Assembly: GCA_963660485.1 (NCBI GenBank)
Contig: CAVKYH010000024.1
Span: 1-35,898 of the forward strand
Direction: 5' to 3'
DNA from: UBA6398 sp963660485
Lineage (GTDB): Bacteria > Bacteroidota > Bacteroidia > Bacteroidales > Bacteroidaceae
Length of the DNA: 35,898 nt
Positions 23,928 to 31,444 of this stretch are shown piece by piece. The notes under the pieces were generated by a model, which ran no database searches, had not been told where the DNA came from, and saw nothing but the letters and a program-made list of their open reading frames with translations. The position numbers and the translations under genes are program-made. Every line of letters starts with the position of its first letter. Position 1 is the first letter of the stretch.

Positions 23928-25313
23928 CTACTTTTCCTTATTCTTTATATGCTCTTCGTATTCGGCAAGTTCACGTTCTCCAAAATGAGCAAGTCCGTAA
24001 TGCTCGTCGTGCTGACTGAGGTCGAGACCCACACGCTCGCTCTGTATGCTCACACGCATAGGTATGAACTTGTCGATAAGCCAATAGCCAAAGTAGCTCA
24101 TGCCGAATGTGTAGACAAACACTATCACAACGGCAAGAATATGGTAGAGGAATATCACCAAACCGTCGGTAGTTCCGGCAATAAGGCCTTCGTGAATGAA
24201 GATACCGGTCATTATCGTACCTACAATACCGCCCGTTCCGTGGGTAGGGAACACATCAAGCGCATCGTCAATCCTGCTGTGAGAACGCCAGTATACCGCA
24301 ATGTTGCAAATTATTGAAATTACGAACGAGATGAATATCGTTTGCCCCACGCTCACATATCCTGCCGACGGAGTACAAGCCACGAGACCCACCACGCAGC
24401 CTACCGCAGCTCCCATAGCCGACGGTTTGCGCCCGCGAAGGCAATCGAAGAAAATCCAAGTCATCATAGCCGTGGCAGAAGCAGTTGTGGTATTGAGGAA
24501 AGCCTTTACCGCCTGTCCGTCGGCATGAAGCGAACTTCCGGCATTGAACCCAAACCAGCCAAGCCACAACAACGCCGCGCCGAGAAGCACAAACGGAATG
24601 TTGGCAGGCTCTTCATCTTTTGTCGAAGTGCGGCGTTTGCCAAGAAATATAGCACCTGCCAAAGCTGCCACGCCCGAAGATGCATGCACCACGATACCTC
24701 CGGCGAAATCTATCACGCCCCATTTCATGAACAAGCCATCGGGGTGCCACGTAAGGTGGGCAAGGGGGCAATATATAAATACGAAGAAGAATATCATGAA
24801 GAACAGATACGCCGAAAAGCGCACGCGCTCAGCAAAAGAACCCGTTATGAGCGAAGGAGTAATGATAGCAAATTTCATCTGAAACAGCGCGTAGAGTGCA
24901 AGAGGAATCGTAGCTCCGCCGAGAATCTTTCCCGTTGGCGTGGTATATACTGCCGCACCCACGTTCTGGAACATCGCAAAAGTTGTAGGGTTTCCAATCA
25001 CCCCGCCGATATCATCTCCGAAACACAAGCTGAAACCAAATGCCACCCACAACACGGTAATTATTCCCATTGCGATGAAACTTTGCAACATTGTGGATAT
25101 CACGTTTCGCGCCCCTACCATTCCGCCGTAAAAAAACGAGAGACCAGGGGTCATCATAAGCACGAAAATCGTGGCAGTAATAAGCCAAGCCACATCGGCA
25201 GCGCTTATCGTTGAAAAATCACAGTCAAAACTCGGTTCTGAACTGAACAACCCGGCAATGGTAATGATTACCATCACTCCCATAAGGATAATCCATTTTT
25301 TCTTAATCTTCAT
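23928..25313 (-). CDS. amt: Ammonium transporter, Amt family
   Basis: Amt proteins are trimeric inner-membrane channels that bring in ammonium. From the ATG at 25313 there are 461 residues: an N-terminal hydrophobic leader (MKIKKKWIILMGVMVIITIA), then 11 membrane segments. Conserved sites are FFYGGMVGARNVISTM, Asp202 in VIDFAGG, and the twin histidines His210 (VVHASSG) and His358 (PTHGTGG). The cytosolic tail has GLDLSQHDEHYG, the usual C-terminal contact region, then an acidic end. An in-frame ATG at 25346 would add 11 polar residues before the leader. Most relatives sit next to a PII gene (glnK); none lies here, so PII control would need a gene elsewhere. It probably serves nitrogen supply under low ammonium. 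Confidence 0.95.
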   Translation of the reverse strand: MKIKKKWIILMGVMVIITIAGLFSSEPSFDCDFSTISAADVAWLITATIFVLMMTPGLSFFYGGMVGARNVISTMLQSFIAMGIITVLWVAFGFSLCFGDDIGGVIGNPTTFAMFQNVGAAVYTTPTGKILGGATIPLALYALFQMKFAIITPSLITGSFAERVRFSAYLFFMIFFFVFIYCPLAHLTWHPDGLFMKWGVIDFAGGIVVHASSGVAALAGAIFLGKRRTSTKDEEPANIPFVLLGAALLWLGWFGFNAGSSLHADGQAVKAFLNTTTASATAMMTWIFFDCLRGRKPSAMGAAVGCVVGLVACTPSAGYVSVGQTIFISFVISIICNIAVYWRSHSRIDDALDVFPTHGTGGIVGTIMTGIFIHEGLIAGTTDGLVIFLYHILAVVIVFVYTFGMSYFGYWLIDKFIPMRVSIQSERVGLDLSQHDEHYGLAHFGERELAEYEEHIKNKEK

Positions 25314-25499
25314 AGTAATATTTCTGTTTGTTCGTTTGTCGCACAAAAATAGTTCTTTTGTTCACAAAAACAGACTTTTTTCTATCATAAACGCAAGTAA
25401 AATTTATTTTACCCTACAAAAATGACAACCAAACTTATAGAAAACGAACTTTTTGCCGTAAAAATTCGCTTTTATCCGATATTTTGTCCACGATAAGAG

Positions 25500-25688
25500 G
25501 GATTAAACGAACACAAGTCCATGTTTTTACAATTACAAGCCTTTCCTGTAAAACAAAATACCATATAAACAAGACAATATTCCATTCTAACAAGAAAATA
25601 TTCCGTTCTAACAAGAAAACGTTTCACTTCCACAAAACGACATTCCGCTTTAACTAAACCACATGCGGCATCAACCCAATTGCAAGCC
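25500..25688. repeat. Degenerate 21-bp tandem repeat, nine units
   Basis: Units ending at 25520, 25541, 25562, 25583, 25604, 25625, 25646, 25667 and 25688 are all exactly 21 bp. The best conserved are ATTCTAACAAGAAAATATTC(C) and GTTCTAACAAGAAAACGTTT(C); the outer units decay. Read on the - strand in one frame (25472-25708) they give a seven-residue periodic peptide (FLVRTEY/FLVRMEY). There is no promoter or ribosome site for that frame and it lies after a terminator, so I treat it as a repeat, not a gene. Confidence 0.75.
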
Positions 25689-25717
25689 CTGCCGCAGCCA
25701 CAGCACACTATAGGGAA

Positions 25718-25753
25718 CGAAAAAGGGCGCGAGGATTTCTCCCCACGCCCTTT
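25718..25753 (-). terminator. Terminator after the DUF2795 gene
   Basis: On the - strand AAAGGGCGTGGGG pairs with CCTCGCGCCCTTT and is followed by TTC. It lies 41 nt past the stop. The T run is short but the stem is very strong. Confidence 0.75.
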
Positions 25754-25793
25754 GGCGATGTTCTTTTACGGATTATGCGTCAGAGCGGCGCGT

Positions 25794-26015
25794 TTAATAT
25801 TCTTCCTCGTTGAAGAAGAAATCTTCCTTAGTAGGATAGTCCGGCCACACGTCTTCGATGTTTTCATACACTTCGCCTTCGTCTTCGAGCTCCTGAAGGT
25901 TTTCGATAACTTCCATAGGGGCGCCCGAGCGCGTAGCATAGTCAATCAACTCGTCTTTAGTAGCGGGCCAAGGTGCATCTTCGAGTTTTGAGGCTAATTC
26001 CAGTGTCCAATACAT
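25794..26015 (-). CDS. Small acidic DUF2795 protein
   Basis: The 73 residues start MYWTLELASKLEDAPWPATK and end YPTKEDFFFNEEEY. This is the DUF2795 family, which is very conserved in Bacteroidota; the motif WPATKDELIDYATRSGAPME is its core. The protein is small, soluble and strongly acidic. Its function is not known to me. The gene stands alone, with a good promoter at 26048-26077 and a strong terminator, so it is probably well expressed as a single message. Confidence 0.9.
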   Translation of the reverse strand: MYWTLELASKLEDAPWPATKDELIDYATRSGAPMEVIENLQELEDEGEVYENIEDVWPDYPTKEDFFFNEEEY

Positions 26016-26047
26016 AGTTTTAAATGCTTTATATTCAGAAAACGGCG

Positions 26048-26077
26048 CAAAATTACAATGTTATTCCGAATAACAAA
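26048..26077 (-). promoter_or_regulatory. Promoter of the DUF2795 gene
   Basis: TTTG (26074-26077), an 18-nt spacer and TAATTTTG (26048-26055) on the - strand match the phylum pattern, 32 nt before the start codon. The spacer contains the palindrome TTATTCCGAATAA. Confidence 0.7.
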
Positions 26078-26181
26078 GAAAAATCGCGGGAAATTTTCTT
26101 TTTATTGAGGCAAATATATAGCGTAACATGCGGCAGCGTTTTTCCCATAGCGCATGTCCGCTGTGTTTCGTGCCGCATGTT

Positions 26182-26787
26182 TCAGAAACTCACTATATAA
26201 TTCTGCTTGTTGAGGTTCGTATTGAAAAACACGAAGCCCACTTCGTAGAGGTCAAAGGTTACTATCGCGCGCGAATCGGCACATATCTCGTTCCAACGGC
26301 TTTCGTTCTCGCGCGAGTCGTGTATTCCGGCGGCGGCAAAGAATGTGGTTTCCCCTGCACACTGCGCCGTGATATGAAAAACGGTGAGAATGTCGGTATC
26401 CCCTGCTGCAAACACGAATTCAAGCCCTCGCGACGGCATCTGTTCGGGCAAAGGATAAATGGAAACCTCTGCACTACAACTGCCTGCGGCTATATATTCG
26501 GCCGTAAGCGCCGACTTCGCGCCCACAAGCACAGCCGTGCGCGGGTGGCAGTAGTTTGCCGCGCGAAACATCAGTTTGTCGCCTTTCGATGTCAACCCCC
26601 GCTGTGCCGAAGAGCGTTTGCGACGACGTTTTTTCAGTTCTTTATAAGCGTAATACCGTCCTTTTTCATACACCACGCCTTTGACGAAATCATAGGCAAA
26701 AGGTGAATGAATGCCATAGCCGTTGCGGTTGCGAAATCTCCGCATACGAACAAGTAGCCGCTTGATGTTTTTCAAACTAAGTGTCAT
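26182..26787 (-). CDS. Degenerate methyltransferase-like protein of a Bacteroidota family
   Basis: The 201 residues start MTLSLKNIKRLLVRMRRFRN and contain GYGIHSPFAYDFVKGVVYEK. The HSPF motif at the start and the ending TFDLYEVGFVFFNTNLNKQN are shared with a Bacteroidota family often annotated as SAM-dependent methyltransferase. Here the place of the SAM loop reads TAVLVGAKSALTAEY, without a GxGxG motif. The protein is also shorter than my memory of relatives (about 240-260). It may have lost methyl transfer. It has its own short region between the DUF2795 gene and the small-RNA locus, with no clear promoter. Product naming is uncertain; being a real gene is likely. Confidence 0.65.
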   Translation of the reverse strand: MTLSLKNIKRLLVRMRRFRNRNGYGIHSPFAYDFVKGVVYEKGRYYAYKELKKRRRKRSSAQRGLTSKGDKLMFRAANYCHPRTAVLVGAKSALTAEYIAAGSCSAEVSIYPLPEQMPSRGLEFVFAAGDTDILTVFHITAQCAGETTFFAAAGIHDSRENESRWNEICADSRAIVTFDLYEVGFVFFNTNLNKQNYIVSF

Positions 26788-26908
26788 TTCTGGTACAAAA
26801 ATACATATAATTGTTAATTACACATGGCATTCAGGGCACCTAATCGAAAAAAAACATAAAATCCCATATAATATTTTCTTTTCAACCCGCATCTTAATTA
26901 AAACTCCG

Positions 26909-26916
26909 TATATTTG
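26909..26916 (+). promoter_or_regulatory. -7 element of the small RNA
   Basis: TATATTTG, a perfect -7 element, ending 4 nt before the proposed RNA start. No TTTG is found at -33; only a TTTTC lies upstream. Confidence 0.55.
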
Positions 26917-26920
26917 CAAC

Positions 26921-26985
26921 GTGTTTTTCATAGTATTAGATTTAAGGTTAACAAGATTGGGATACAGCGGTATCCCATTTTTTTT
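26921..26985 (+). ncRNA. Probable small RNA of about 65 nt
   Basis: A -7 element, an AU-rich unstructured stretch (GTGTTTTTCATAGTATTAGA, then TTTAAGGTTAAC) and a perfect terminator hairpin form one compact unit without a coding frame. I recall a very similar block preceding a terminator at many Bacteroidales loci, but I cannot check this here. The flanking genes both point left, so it is not a leader of either. A leader for an unseen + strand gene is excluded because the next + strand gene is 6.7 kb away. Confidence 0.6.
26958..26985 (+). terminator. Intrinsic terminator of the small RNA
   Basis: TGGGATAC and GTATCCCA form an 8-bp stem with a 4-nt loop, followed by eight T. The - strand side has no T run, so it works one way. 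Confidence 0.85.
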
Positions 26986-27050
26986 GCCTTAGAGAGAAAC
27001 ATATTGCTGAAATTGAGCATAATACGAATTTCATTAGAGAGCGTTGTAAC

Positions 27051-27133
27051 GATATCGGATATAGTCTTTTACGAGGTCTGACCTAATTTAAATTCCGGGC
27101 CATCTAATTTAAATTAGATGCGTCGGAGTTTTT
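27051..27133 (+). repeat. Dispersed repeats: GTCTGAC block plus terminator-like copy C
   Basis: GATATCGGATATAG and AGGTCTGACCTAATTTAAAT (27051-27093) resemble 19605-19645. Right after it comes the perfect 20-base palindrome CATCTAATTTAAATTAGATG (27101-27120), then CGTCGGAGTTTTTGCG, which matches one arm of copy B. It lies just after folK, which it meets from the opposite side. The region joins both repeat families of this window in one place. Confidence 0.65.
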
Positions 27134-27156
27134 GCGACAAAGCATCTTGTAAAATT

Positions 27157-27624
27157 TCATTGCAATGCATCGAGAATTTCCCTTATTGTCTTGCCGTTGA
27201 CTGGGTGTTTCAAATCGGGTGCAATGGCTGCAAGCGGCTGCAAAACAAACCTCCGTTCACACAGATGCGGGTGGGGAATCACGAGTTGCGGCGTGGAAAC
27301 CACAAGATTGTCATAAAAAAGTATGTCAATGTCAATCGTGCGGTCGTGATACACTCCGTTTTCCGATTTCTGCGTTCGTCCCAGTTCCCTCTCCACACGT
27401 TGCGTTGCCTCGAGTGCTTCAACGGGCGAAAGCATGGTGGAAAATTCGCCCGCCGTATTGAGAAAAAGATTTTCCGAACAGAAACCTTCGGGCTTTGTAA
27501 GCATGCAGGGAGCAACAGAAACGGGCTTCAAACCCTCGGATTCGAGAAGTTTGAAAGCCCGTCGTATTGTTTCTTCCCTGCTACCCAGATTTGAGCCGAA
27601 TGCAAGGTATATGCTATGATTCAT
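27157..27624 (-). CDS. folK: 6-hydroxymethyl-7,8-dihydropterin pyrophosphokinase (HPPK)
   Basis: FolK transfers pyrophosphate from ATP to 6-hydroxymethyl-dihydropterin, the step before dihydropteroate synthase in folate synthesis. The 155 residues start MNHSIYLAFGSNLGSREETI, with the GSNLG substrate loop. VERELGRTQK and HDRTIDIDILFYD carry the Mg-binding aspartates, and IPHPHLCERRFVLQPLAAIA follows; all are family signatures. The start overlaps the queA stop by one base (TAATG), so translation is probably coupled. It is the last gene of the seven-gene operon. Confidence 0.96.
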   Translation of the reverse strand: MNHSIYLAFGSNLGSREETIRRAFKLLESEGLKPVSVAPCMLTKPEGFCSENLFLNTAGEFSTMLSPVEALEATQRVERELGRTQKSENGVYHDRTIDIDILFYDNLVVSTPQLVIPHPHLCERRFVLQPLAAIAPDLKHPVNGKTIREILDALQ

Positions 27625-28676
27625 TAGTCGATTATGAGCATTGCATCACCATATGGACCGAATTTATAATCGTCCTTGAGCGCCACTTTATAGGCATTCA
27701 TCACATTTTCATAGCCACCGTAGGCAGTGGTAAGCATAAGGAGAGTGCTCAAAGGCAATTCAAAATTCACAACCATGGCATTGGCGATATGGAAATCGTA
27801 GGGCGGGAAAATAAACTTGTTTGTCCAGCCCTCGTATTGCTTGAGGTGGTTGTCGGCGCCCACTGCCGTTTCGAGCGCACGCTGCACCGTGGTTCCCACA
27901 GCCACTACCTTGTGTCCGCCGTCGATTGCACGGTTTACGATGTCGCAGCATTCCTTCTCCACAAACATCTGCTCCGAATCCATCTTGTGTTTCGTGAGGT
28001 CTTCAACGTCGGTAGAGCGGAATGTACCCAATCCGCAGTGCATTGTAAGGAATGCAAAGTCGATTCCTTTGATTTCCATTCTCTTCATAAGCTCGCGCGA
28101 GAAATGCAAACCGCTTGCAGGAGCCGTTACCGCGCCTTCGTTTTTCGCGAATATAGTCTGGAATCTTTCCAAATCCTCAGCTTCTACGTCTCTTTTGATG
28201 AATTTGGGCAGCGGAGCTTCGCCAAGAGCGTAAAGTTGACGCTTGAATTCATCATGAGGACCGTCGTAGAGAAAACGTAATGTACGACCGCGGCTCGTGG
28301 TATTGTCTATCACTTCCGCCATAATGCTTCCGTCCTCTCCGAAGAAGAGTTTGTTTCCGATTCTAATCTTTCTTGCCGGGTCGACAAGCACGTCCCACAG
28401 GCGCAACTCGGGATTGAGTTCGCGCAAAAGGAACACCTCGATTTTTGCACCCGTCTTTTCTTTCAGACCATAAAGCCGTGCAGGAAAAACCTTGGTATCG
28501 TTGAACACGAAAACGTCATGCTCTTCGAAATAATTGATTATCTCCTTGAACATCTTGTGCTCGATTTTCCCGGTAGTGCGGTGAAGCACAATCATACGCG
28601 ACTCGTCGCGGTGGTGAGCGGGATAAAGAGCTATTTTCTCGTCAGGCAGTTTGAACTTGAATTGAGATAATTTCAT
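27624..28676 (-). CDS. queA: S-adenosylmethionine:tRNA ribosyltransferase-isomerase
   Basis: QueA moves the ribosyl part of SAM onto preQ1 in tRNA, giving epoxyqueuosine, the penultimate step of queuosine synthesis. The 350 residues start MKLSQFKFKLPDEKIALYPA and have RDESRMIVLHR, VFNDTKVFPARL, GAVTAPASGLHFS and LTMHCGLGTFRSTDVEDLTK, the family hallmarks. The TTAYGGYENVMNAYK stretch and FGPYGDAMLI end match as well. No other queuosine gene is nearby. It lies 17 nt after truB and overlaps folK by one base. Confidence 0.97.
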   Translation of the reverse strand: MKLSQFKFKLPDEKIALYPAHHRDESRMIVLHRTTGKIEHKMFKEIINYFEEHDVFVFNDTKVFPARLYGLKEKTGAKIEVFLLRELNPELRLWDVLVDPARKIRIGNKLFFGEDGSIMAEVIDNTTSRGRTLRFLYDGPHDEFKRQLYALGEAPLPKFIKRDVEAEDLERFQTIFAKNEGAVTAPASGLHFSRELMKRMEIKGIDFAFLTMHCGLGTFRSTDVEDLTKHKMDSEQMFVEKECCDIVNRAIDGGHKVVAVGTTVQRALETAVGADNHLKQYEGWTNKFIFPPYDFHIANAMVVNFELPLSTLLMLTTAYGGYENVMNAYKVALKDDYKFGPYGDAMLIID

Positions 28677-28693
28677 ATTATATTGGTATGTTT

Positions 28694-29422
28694 TTATTTA
28701 TTTGCTGTTTTTGTGCCGCTTACATCGGGAATCTCCACTTCGATACCCTTAAGCCATTCGTCGAAATTCTCCGGATTCATGCTTTGGTCGGCTCTGTACT
28801 GTCCGATTCTCGTTCGGCGCAAGGCTGTAAGGTATGCCCCGCTTCCAAGAGCCTCGCCAATATCGCGGGCAAGCGCACGGATATACGTTCCCTTGCCGCA
28901 ATGCACGCGTATCTTTATATCTGGCATGGAATATTCCAGTAGTTCTATTTCGTAGATGTGCAAAGGTTTTGCCTTAAGTTGCACCTCCTTGCCCTTGCGG
29001 GCCAGATGATAGGCATGCTTCCCGTCAACTTTGCAGGCAGAATAGATGGGCGGCACCTGAAGTATGTCTCCCTCGAATTTGCGGAGCGTCTGTTCCACAA
29101 GTTCGCGAGTTATATGTTCTATGGGAAAGGTTGCATTTTCGGGGTGCTCCATATCATAGCTCGCCGTTGTAGCTCCTAAACGCAACGTAGCCTCATATTC
29201 TTTGTCGAGCATCTGTAGTTCCTCGATTTTCTTAGTAGCCTTGCCCGTACACAAAAGCAACACCCCTGTAGCCAAAGGGTCGAGCGTGCCCGCGTGTCCC
29301 ACTTTGATTTTTCTTCCGTCCATTCTCGACGTTAGGGTGTTCCTTACATAATAGACAATCTTGAACGACGTAGCCTTGTAGGGCTTGTCGAAAGCCAAAA
29401 TCTCACCATCAAAAAAATTCAT
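28694..29422 (-). CDS. truB: tRNA pseudouridine-55 synthase
   Basis: TruB makes pseudouridine 55 in the T loop of almost all tRNAs and also acts as a tRNA chaperone. The 242 residues start MNFFDGEILAFDKPYKATSF. Asp48 in GHAGTLDPLATGVL is the catalytic residue. EYEATLRLGATTASYDMEHP and RVHCGKGTYIRALARDIGE are family motifs. The protein ends soon after LKGIEVEIP and lacks a full C-terminal PUA domain, as in other Bacteroidota. The start overlaps the uppP stop (TGATG). Confidence 0.97.
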   Translation of the reverse strand: MNFFDGEILAFDKPYKATSFKIVYYVRNTLTSRMDGRKIKVGHAGTLDPLATGVLLLCTGKATKKIEELQMLDKEYEATLRLGATTASYDMEHPENATFPIEHITRELVEQTLRKFEGDILQVPPIYSACKVDGKHAYHLARKGKEVQLKAKPLHIYEIELLEYSMPDIKIRVHCGKGTYIRALARDIGEALGSGAYLTALRRTRIGQYRADQSMNPENFDEWLKGIEVEIPDVSGTKTANK

Positions 29423-30261
29423 CAGTCTACCATTTGCAAATTATAACCCATGGCAAGAAGAACTAATATCGCTCCGCCCACCACAATACGGTACCAGCCG
29501 AAAGCTGCGAAGCCATATTTTGTTACGTAGTTGATGAAGAATTTAATTGCGAGTACCGCCACAATAAATGCAACAACAGAACCGAGAATTAGAGTGAACA
29601 AATTATCGCCCTGCATCAATATCGAAGCCTCTCCGCCCTTTATCATTTTGTAGGTCTCAAGACATGTTGCGCCGAACATCGTTGGAACTGCGAGGAAAAA
29701 CGAGAATTCGGCCGCCGCTTTGCGTGTGAGTTTTTGCGACATGCCACCGACAATAGTCGACATCGAACGCGAAACACCCGGAATCATGGAAATACATTGA
29801 ATGAAACCTATGATAAGCGCACGCTTATAGGTAAGTTTCGTTTTTTCGCTGCCTTTGTTGAAAATCTTGTCGCAGAAGAGCATAAACACACCGCCCACAA
29901 TCAACATCCAAGCCACGAGCGACACGTTTCCGAGGTTTGCCTCTATCGCGTCATTGAATGCCAATCCGAGCACAACGGCCGGCAATACGCCTACCACAAG
30001 CCTCGCATAAAAGTCATACATTGCTTTCCAATAGCTCTTGCCTGCATTTCCTGCGTTGGGATAGAAAAAGCGTTTCCAATAAAGACAAATCACAGAGAGA
30101 ATAGCCCCAAACTGAATGATCACGGTAAACGCTTTGACAAAAGGCGTGCTCTCCACTCCGAGAATGCTTTGCGTTATAATCATATGCCCTGTGGAGGAAA
30201 CGGGAAGGAACTCCGTCAGCCCTTCAACGATTGCAATGATGATGGTTTGTATAAAATCCAT
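29422..30261 (-). CDS. uppP: Undecaprenyl-diphosphatase UppP/BacA
   Basis: This inner-membrane enzyme converts undecaprenyl diphosphate to the monophosphate carrier used for peptidoglycan and other glycans; extra dosage gives bacitracin resistance. The 279 residues have about eight membrane segments. The active-site motif IVEGLTEFLPVSSTGHMII carries Glu13, Glu17 and His26, and SMIPGVSRSMSTIVGGM holds the second, Arg-containing loop. It is 5 nt after the DUF3098 gene and overlaps truB by one base. Confidence 0.97.
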   Translation of the reverse strand: MDFIQTIIIAIVEGLTEFLPVSSTGHMIITQSILGVESTPFVKAFTVIIQFGAILSVICLYWKRFFYPNAGNAGKSYWKAMYDFYARLVVGVLPAVVLGLAFNDAIEANLGNVSLVAWMLIVGGVFMLFCDKIFNKGSEKTKLTYKRALIIGFIQCISMIPGVSRSMSTIVGGMSQKLTRKAAAEFSFFLAVPTMFGATCLETYKMIKGGEASILMQGDNLFTLILGSVVAFIVAVLAIKFFINYVTKYGFAAFGWYRIVVGGAILVLLAMGYNLQMVD

Positions 30262-30266
30262 TCGCG

Positions 30267-30533
30267 TTATGCCTTGTCTGCAGTATCATTGCCGTTATTC
30301 CCCTCGCTCTTGTCTTTTGAGGGATAAAGTATCGCCATAACGATACACACAAATCCCACGAAGCACATAGCAGGTGCGACCTTTATGCGGCGTGCGTCAA
30401 ATATAGCGGGATCGAAATGGGTTTCGTCCGACCCTCCACCGGCCATTAGAATAAACCCGAGGATTACTATCGCCATACCTATGGCGAGCAGAATGAAATT
30501 TTTGCGTGTAAACGCAAGTTTGCTTTTATCCAT
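30267..30533 (-). CDS. DUF3098 small membrane protein
   Basis: From the ATG at 30533 there are 88 residues, starting MDKSKLAFTRKNFILLAIGM; 50 more codons upstream are open but lie inside ftsX and have no family match. Two membrane segments (about 13-30 and 55-72) flank FDPAIFDARRIKVAPAMCFV, the core of the DUF3098 family. The tail is polar and acidic. The gene always seems to sit between ftsX and uppP in Bacteroidales, hinting at a cell-envelope or division role, but that is inference. Gaps are 23 nt and 5 nt. Confidence 0.85.
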   Translation of the reverse strand: MDKSKLAFTRKNFILLAIGMAIVILGFILMAGGGSDETHFDPAIFDARRIKVAPAMCFVGFVCIVMAILYPSKDKSEGNNGNDTADKA

Positions 30534-30556
30534 TTTTAATATTGTTATTTCTGTTT

Positions 30557-31432
30557 TTAAGAACGGTATATTTCGTCGGCACGCATACGCAGATATTTGT
30601 TCACCGACACGTATGCACAAAGCAGGATAAGCACTATGCCGCAACCCATAACGCTTCCGAGAGTAACTGCCCACACTCTCCAATCCACGTTGACGCTAAG
30701 AGATGGATCGAAATCAAGCAGCGCCACGATTCCACCGGCAAGCATGGCGCACGCCAATGCCGCAGCTATAAATCCCACCCAAAATGCGCTTGCCATAAAC
30801 GGGCGGCGGATAAACGACGAGCGTGCTCCGACGAGCTGCATGGTGCGAATTTCAAAACGCCTCGAATACACGCTCAAGCGCATGGTATTGTTTATCAAAA
30901 CAAACGACACAAACATAAGCAGCACCGCCACTACGAGCAACACAGTGCTCACTTTGCGGATATTGCGGTTGATGCTGTCCATAAGTTTGTCGGGATAATC
31001 CACATCTATAACGTAATGCTCCGCTTTAAGTGCCGGGATAACTCCCGCAAGGCTGTCGCTGTTGGCATAATTAGCCTTGAGCCGCAATTCAAACGAGGCA
31101 GGCATCGGATTTGTCCCGTTGAATTCCGCAGGTTCACAGCCAAGAGCGGCCTGTTGCACCTTTTGGGCTTTCTCCTTTGAAACATACGCCACACCAGCTG
31201 CGCACGGCATATTCTTGAGCCGTGTTTGCAGGGCATAAGCCTCGCCATTAGGCGTTTCGTCATCGAGCATCAGCGTTACCACAAAGTTTTCGCGCAACTG
31301 CACACTGAAATTCGCAGCCACGCTCACAAAGAATACTACGATACCAATAAGCACCAGCACGAGCGTTGTGCTTATGCACGATGTAACGGCGTTCAGTTTC
31401 CAACCACCGCGCGATCTGTGTTTTTTGTTCAT
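30557..31432 (-). CDS. ftsX: Cell division protein FtsX
   Basis: FtsX is the membrane partner of the ATPase FtsE and links the divisome to peptidoglycan hydrolases. The 291 residues have four membrane segments (about 20-42, 160-185, 212-240, 255-280). Between the first two is the periplasmic domain with VVTLMLDDETPNGE and GVAYVSKEKAQ. The motif NTMRLSVYSRRFEIRTMQLV followed by GARSSFIRRPF is the cytosolic coupling helix typical of FtsX. ftsE is not adjacent, as is usual in this phylum. It starts 12 nt after the methyltransferase gene. Confidence 0.95.
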   Translation of the reverse strand: MNKKHRSRGGWKLNAVTSCISTTLVLVLIGIVVFFVSVAANFSVQLRENFVVTLMLDDETPNGEAYALQTRLKNMPCAAGVAYVSKEKAQKVQQAALGCEPAEFNGTNPMPASFELRLKANYANSDSLAGVIPALKAEHYVIDVDYPDKLMDSINRNIRKVSTVLLVVAVLLMFVSFVLINNTMRLSVYSRRFEIRTMQLVGARSSFIRRPFMASAFWVGFIAAALACAMLAGGIVALLDFDPSLSVNVDWRVWAVTLGSVMGCGIVLILLCAYVSVNKYLRMRADEIYRS

Positions 31433-31444
31433 AATATTTGAGGA

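Noticed and set aside
24342..25214. 290-codon open frame on the + strand opposite amt
   Set aside because: The product is rich in His, Arg and Ser without any domain, while the - strand Amt has all conserved residues and membrane segments.
25472..25708. 78-codon frame on the - strand giving a heptad-like repeated peptide
   Set aside because: It arises from the 21-bp repeat array, lies after a strong terminator and has no promoter or ribosome site. I kept the repeat as a finding instead of calling a gene.
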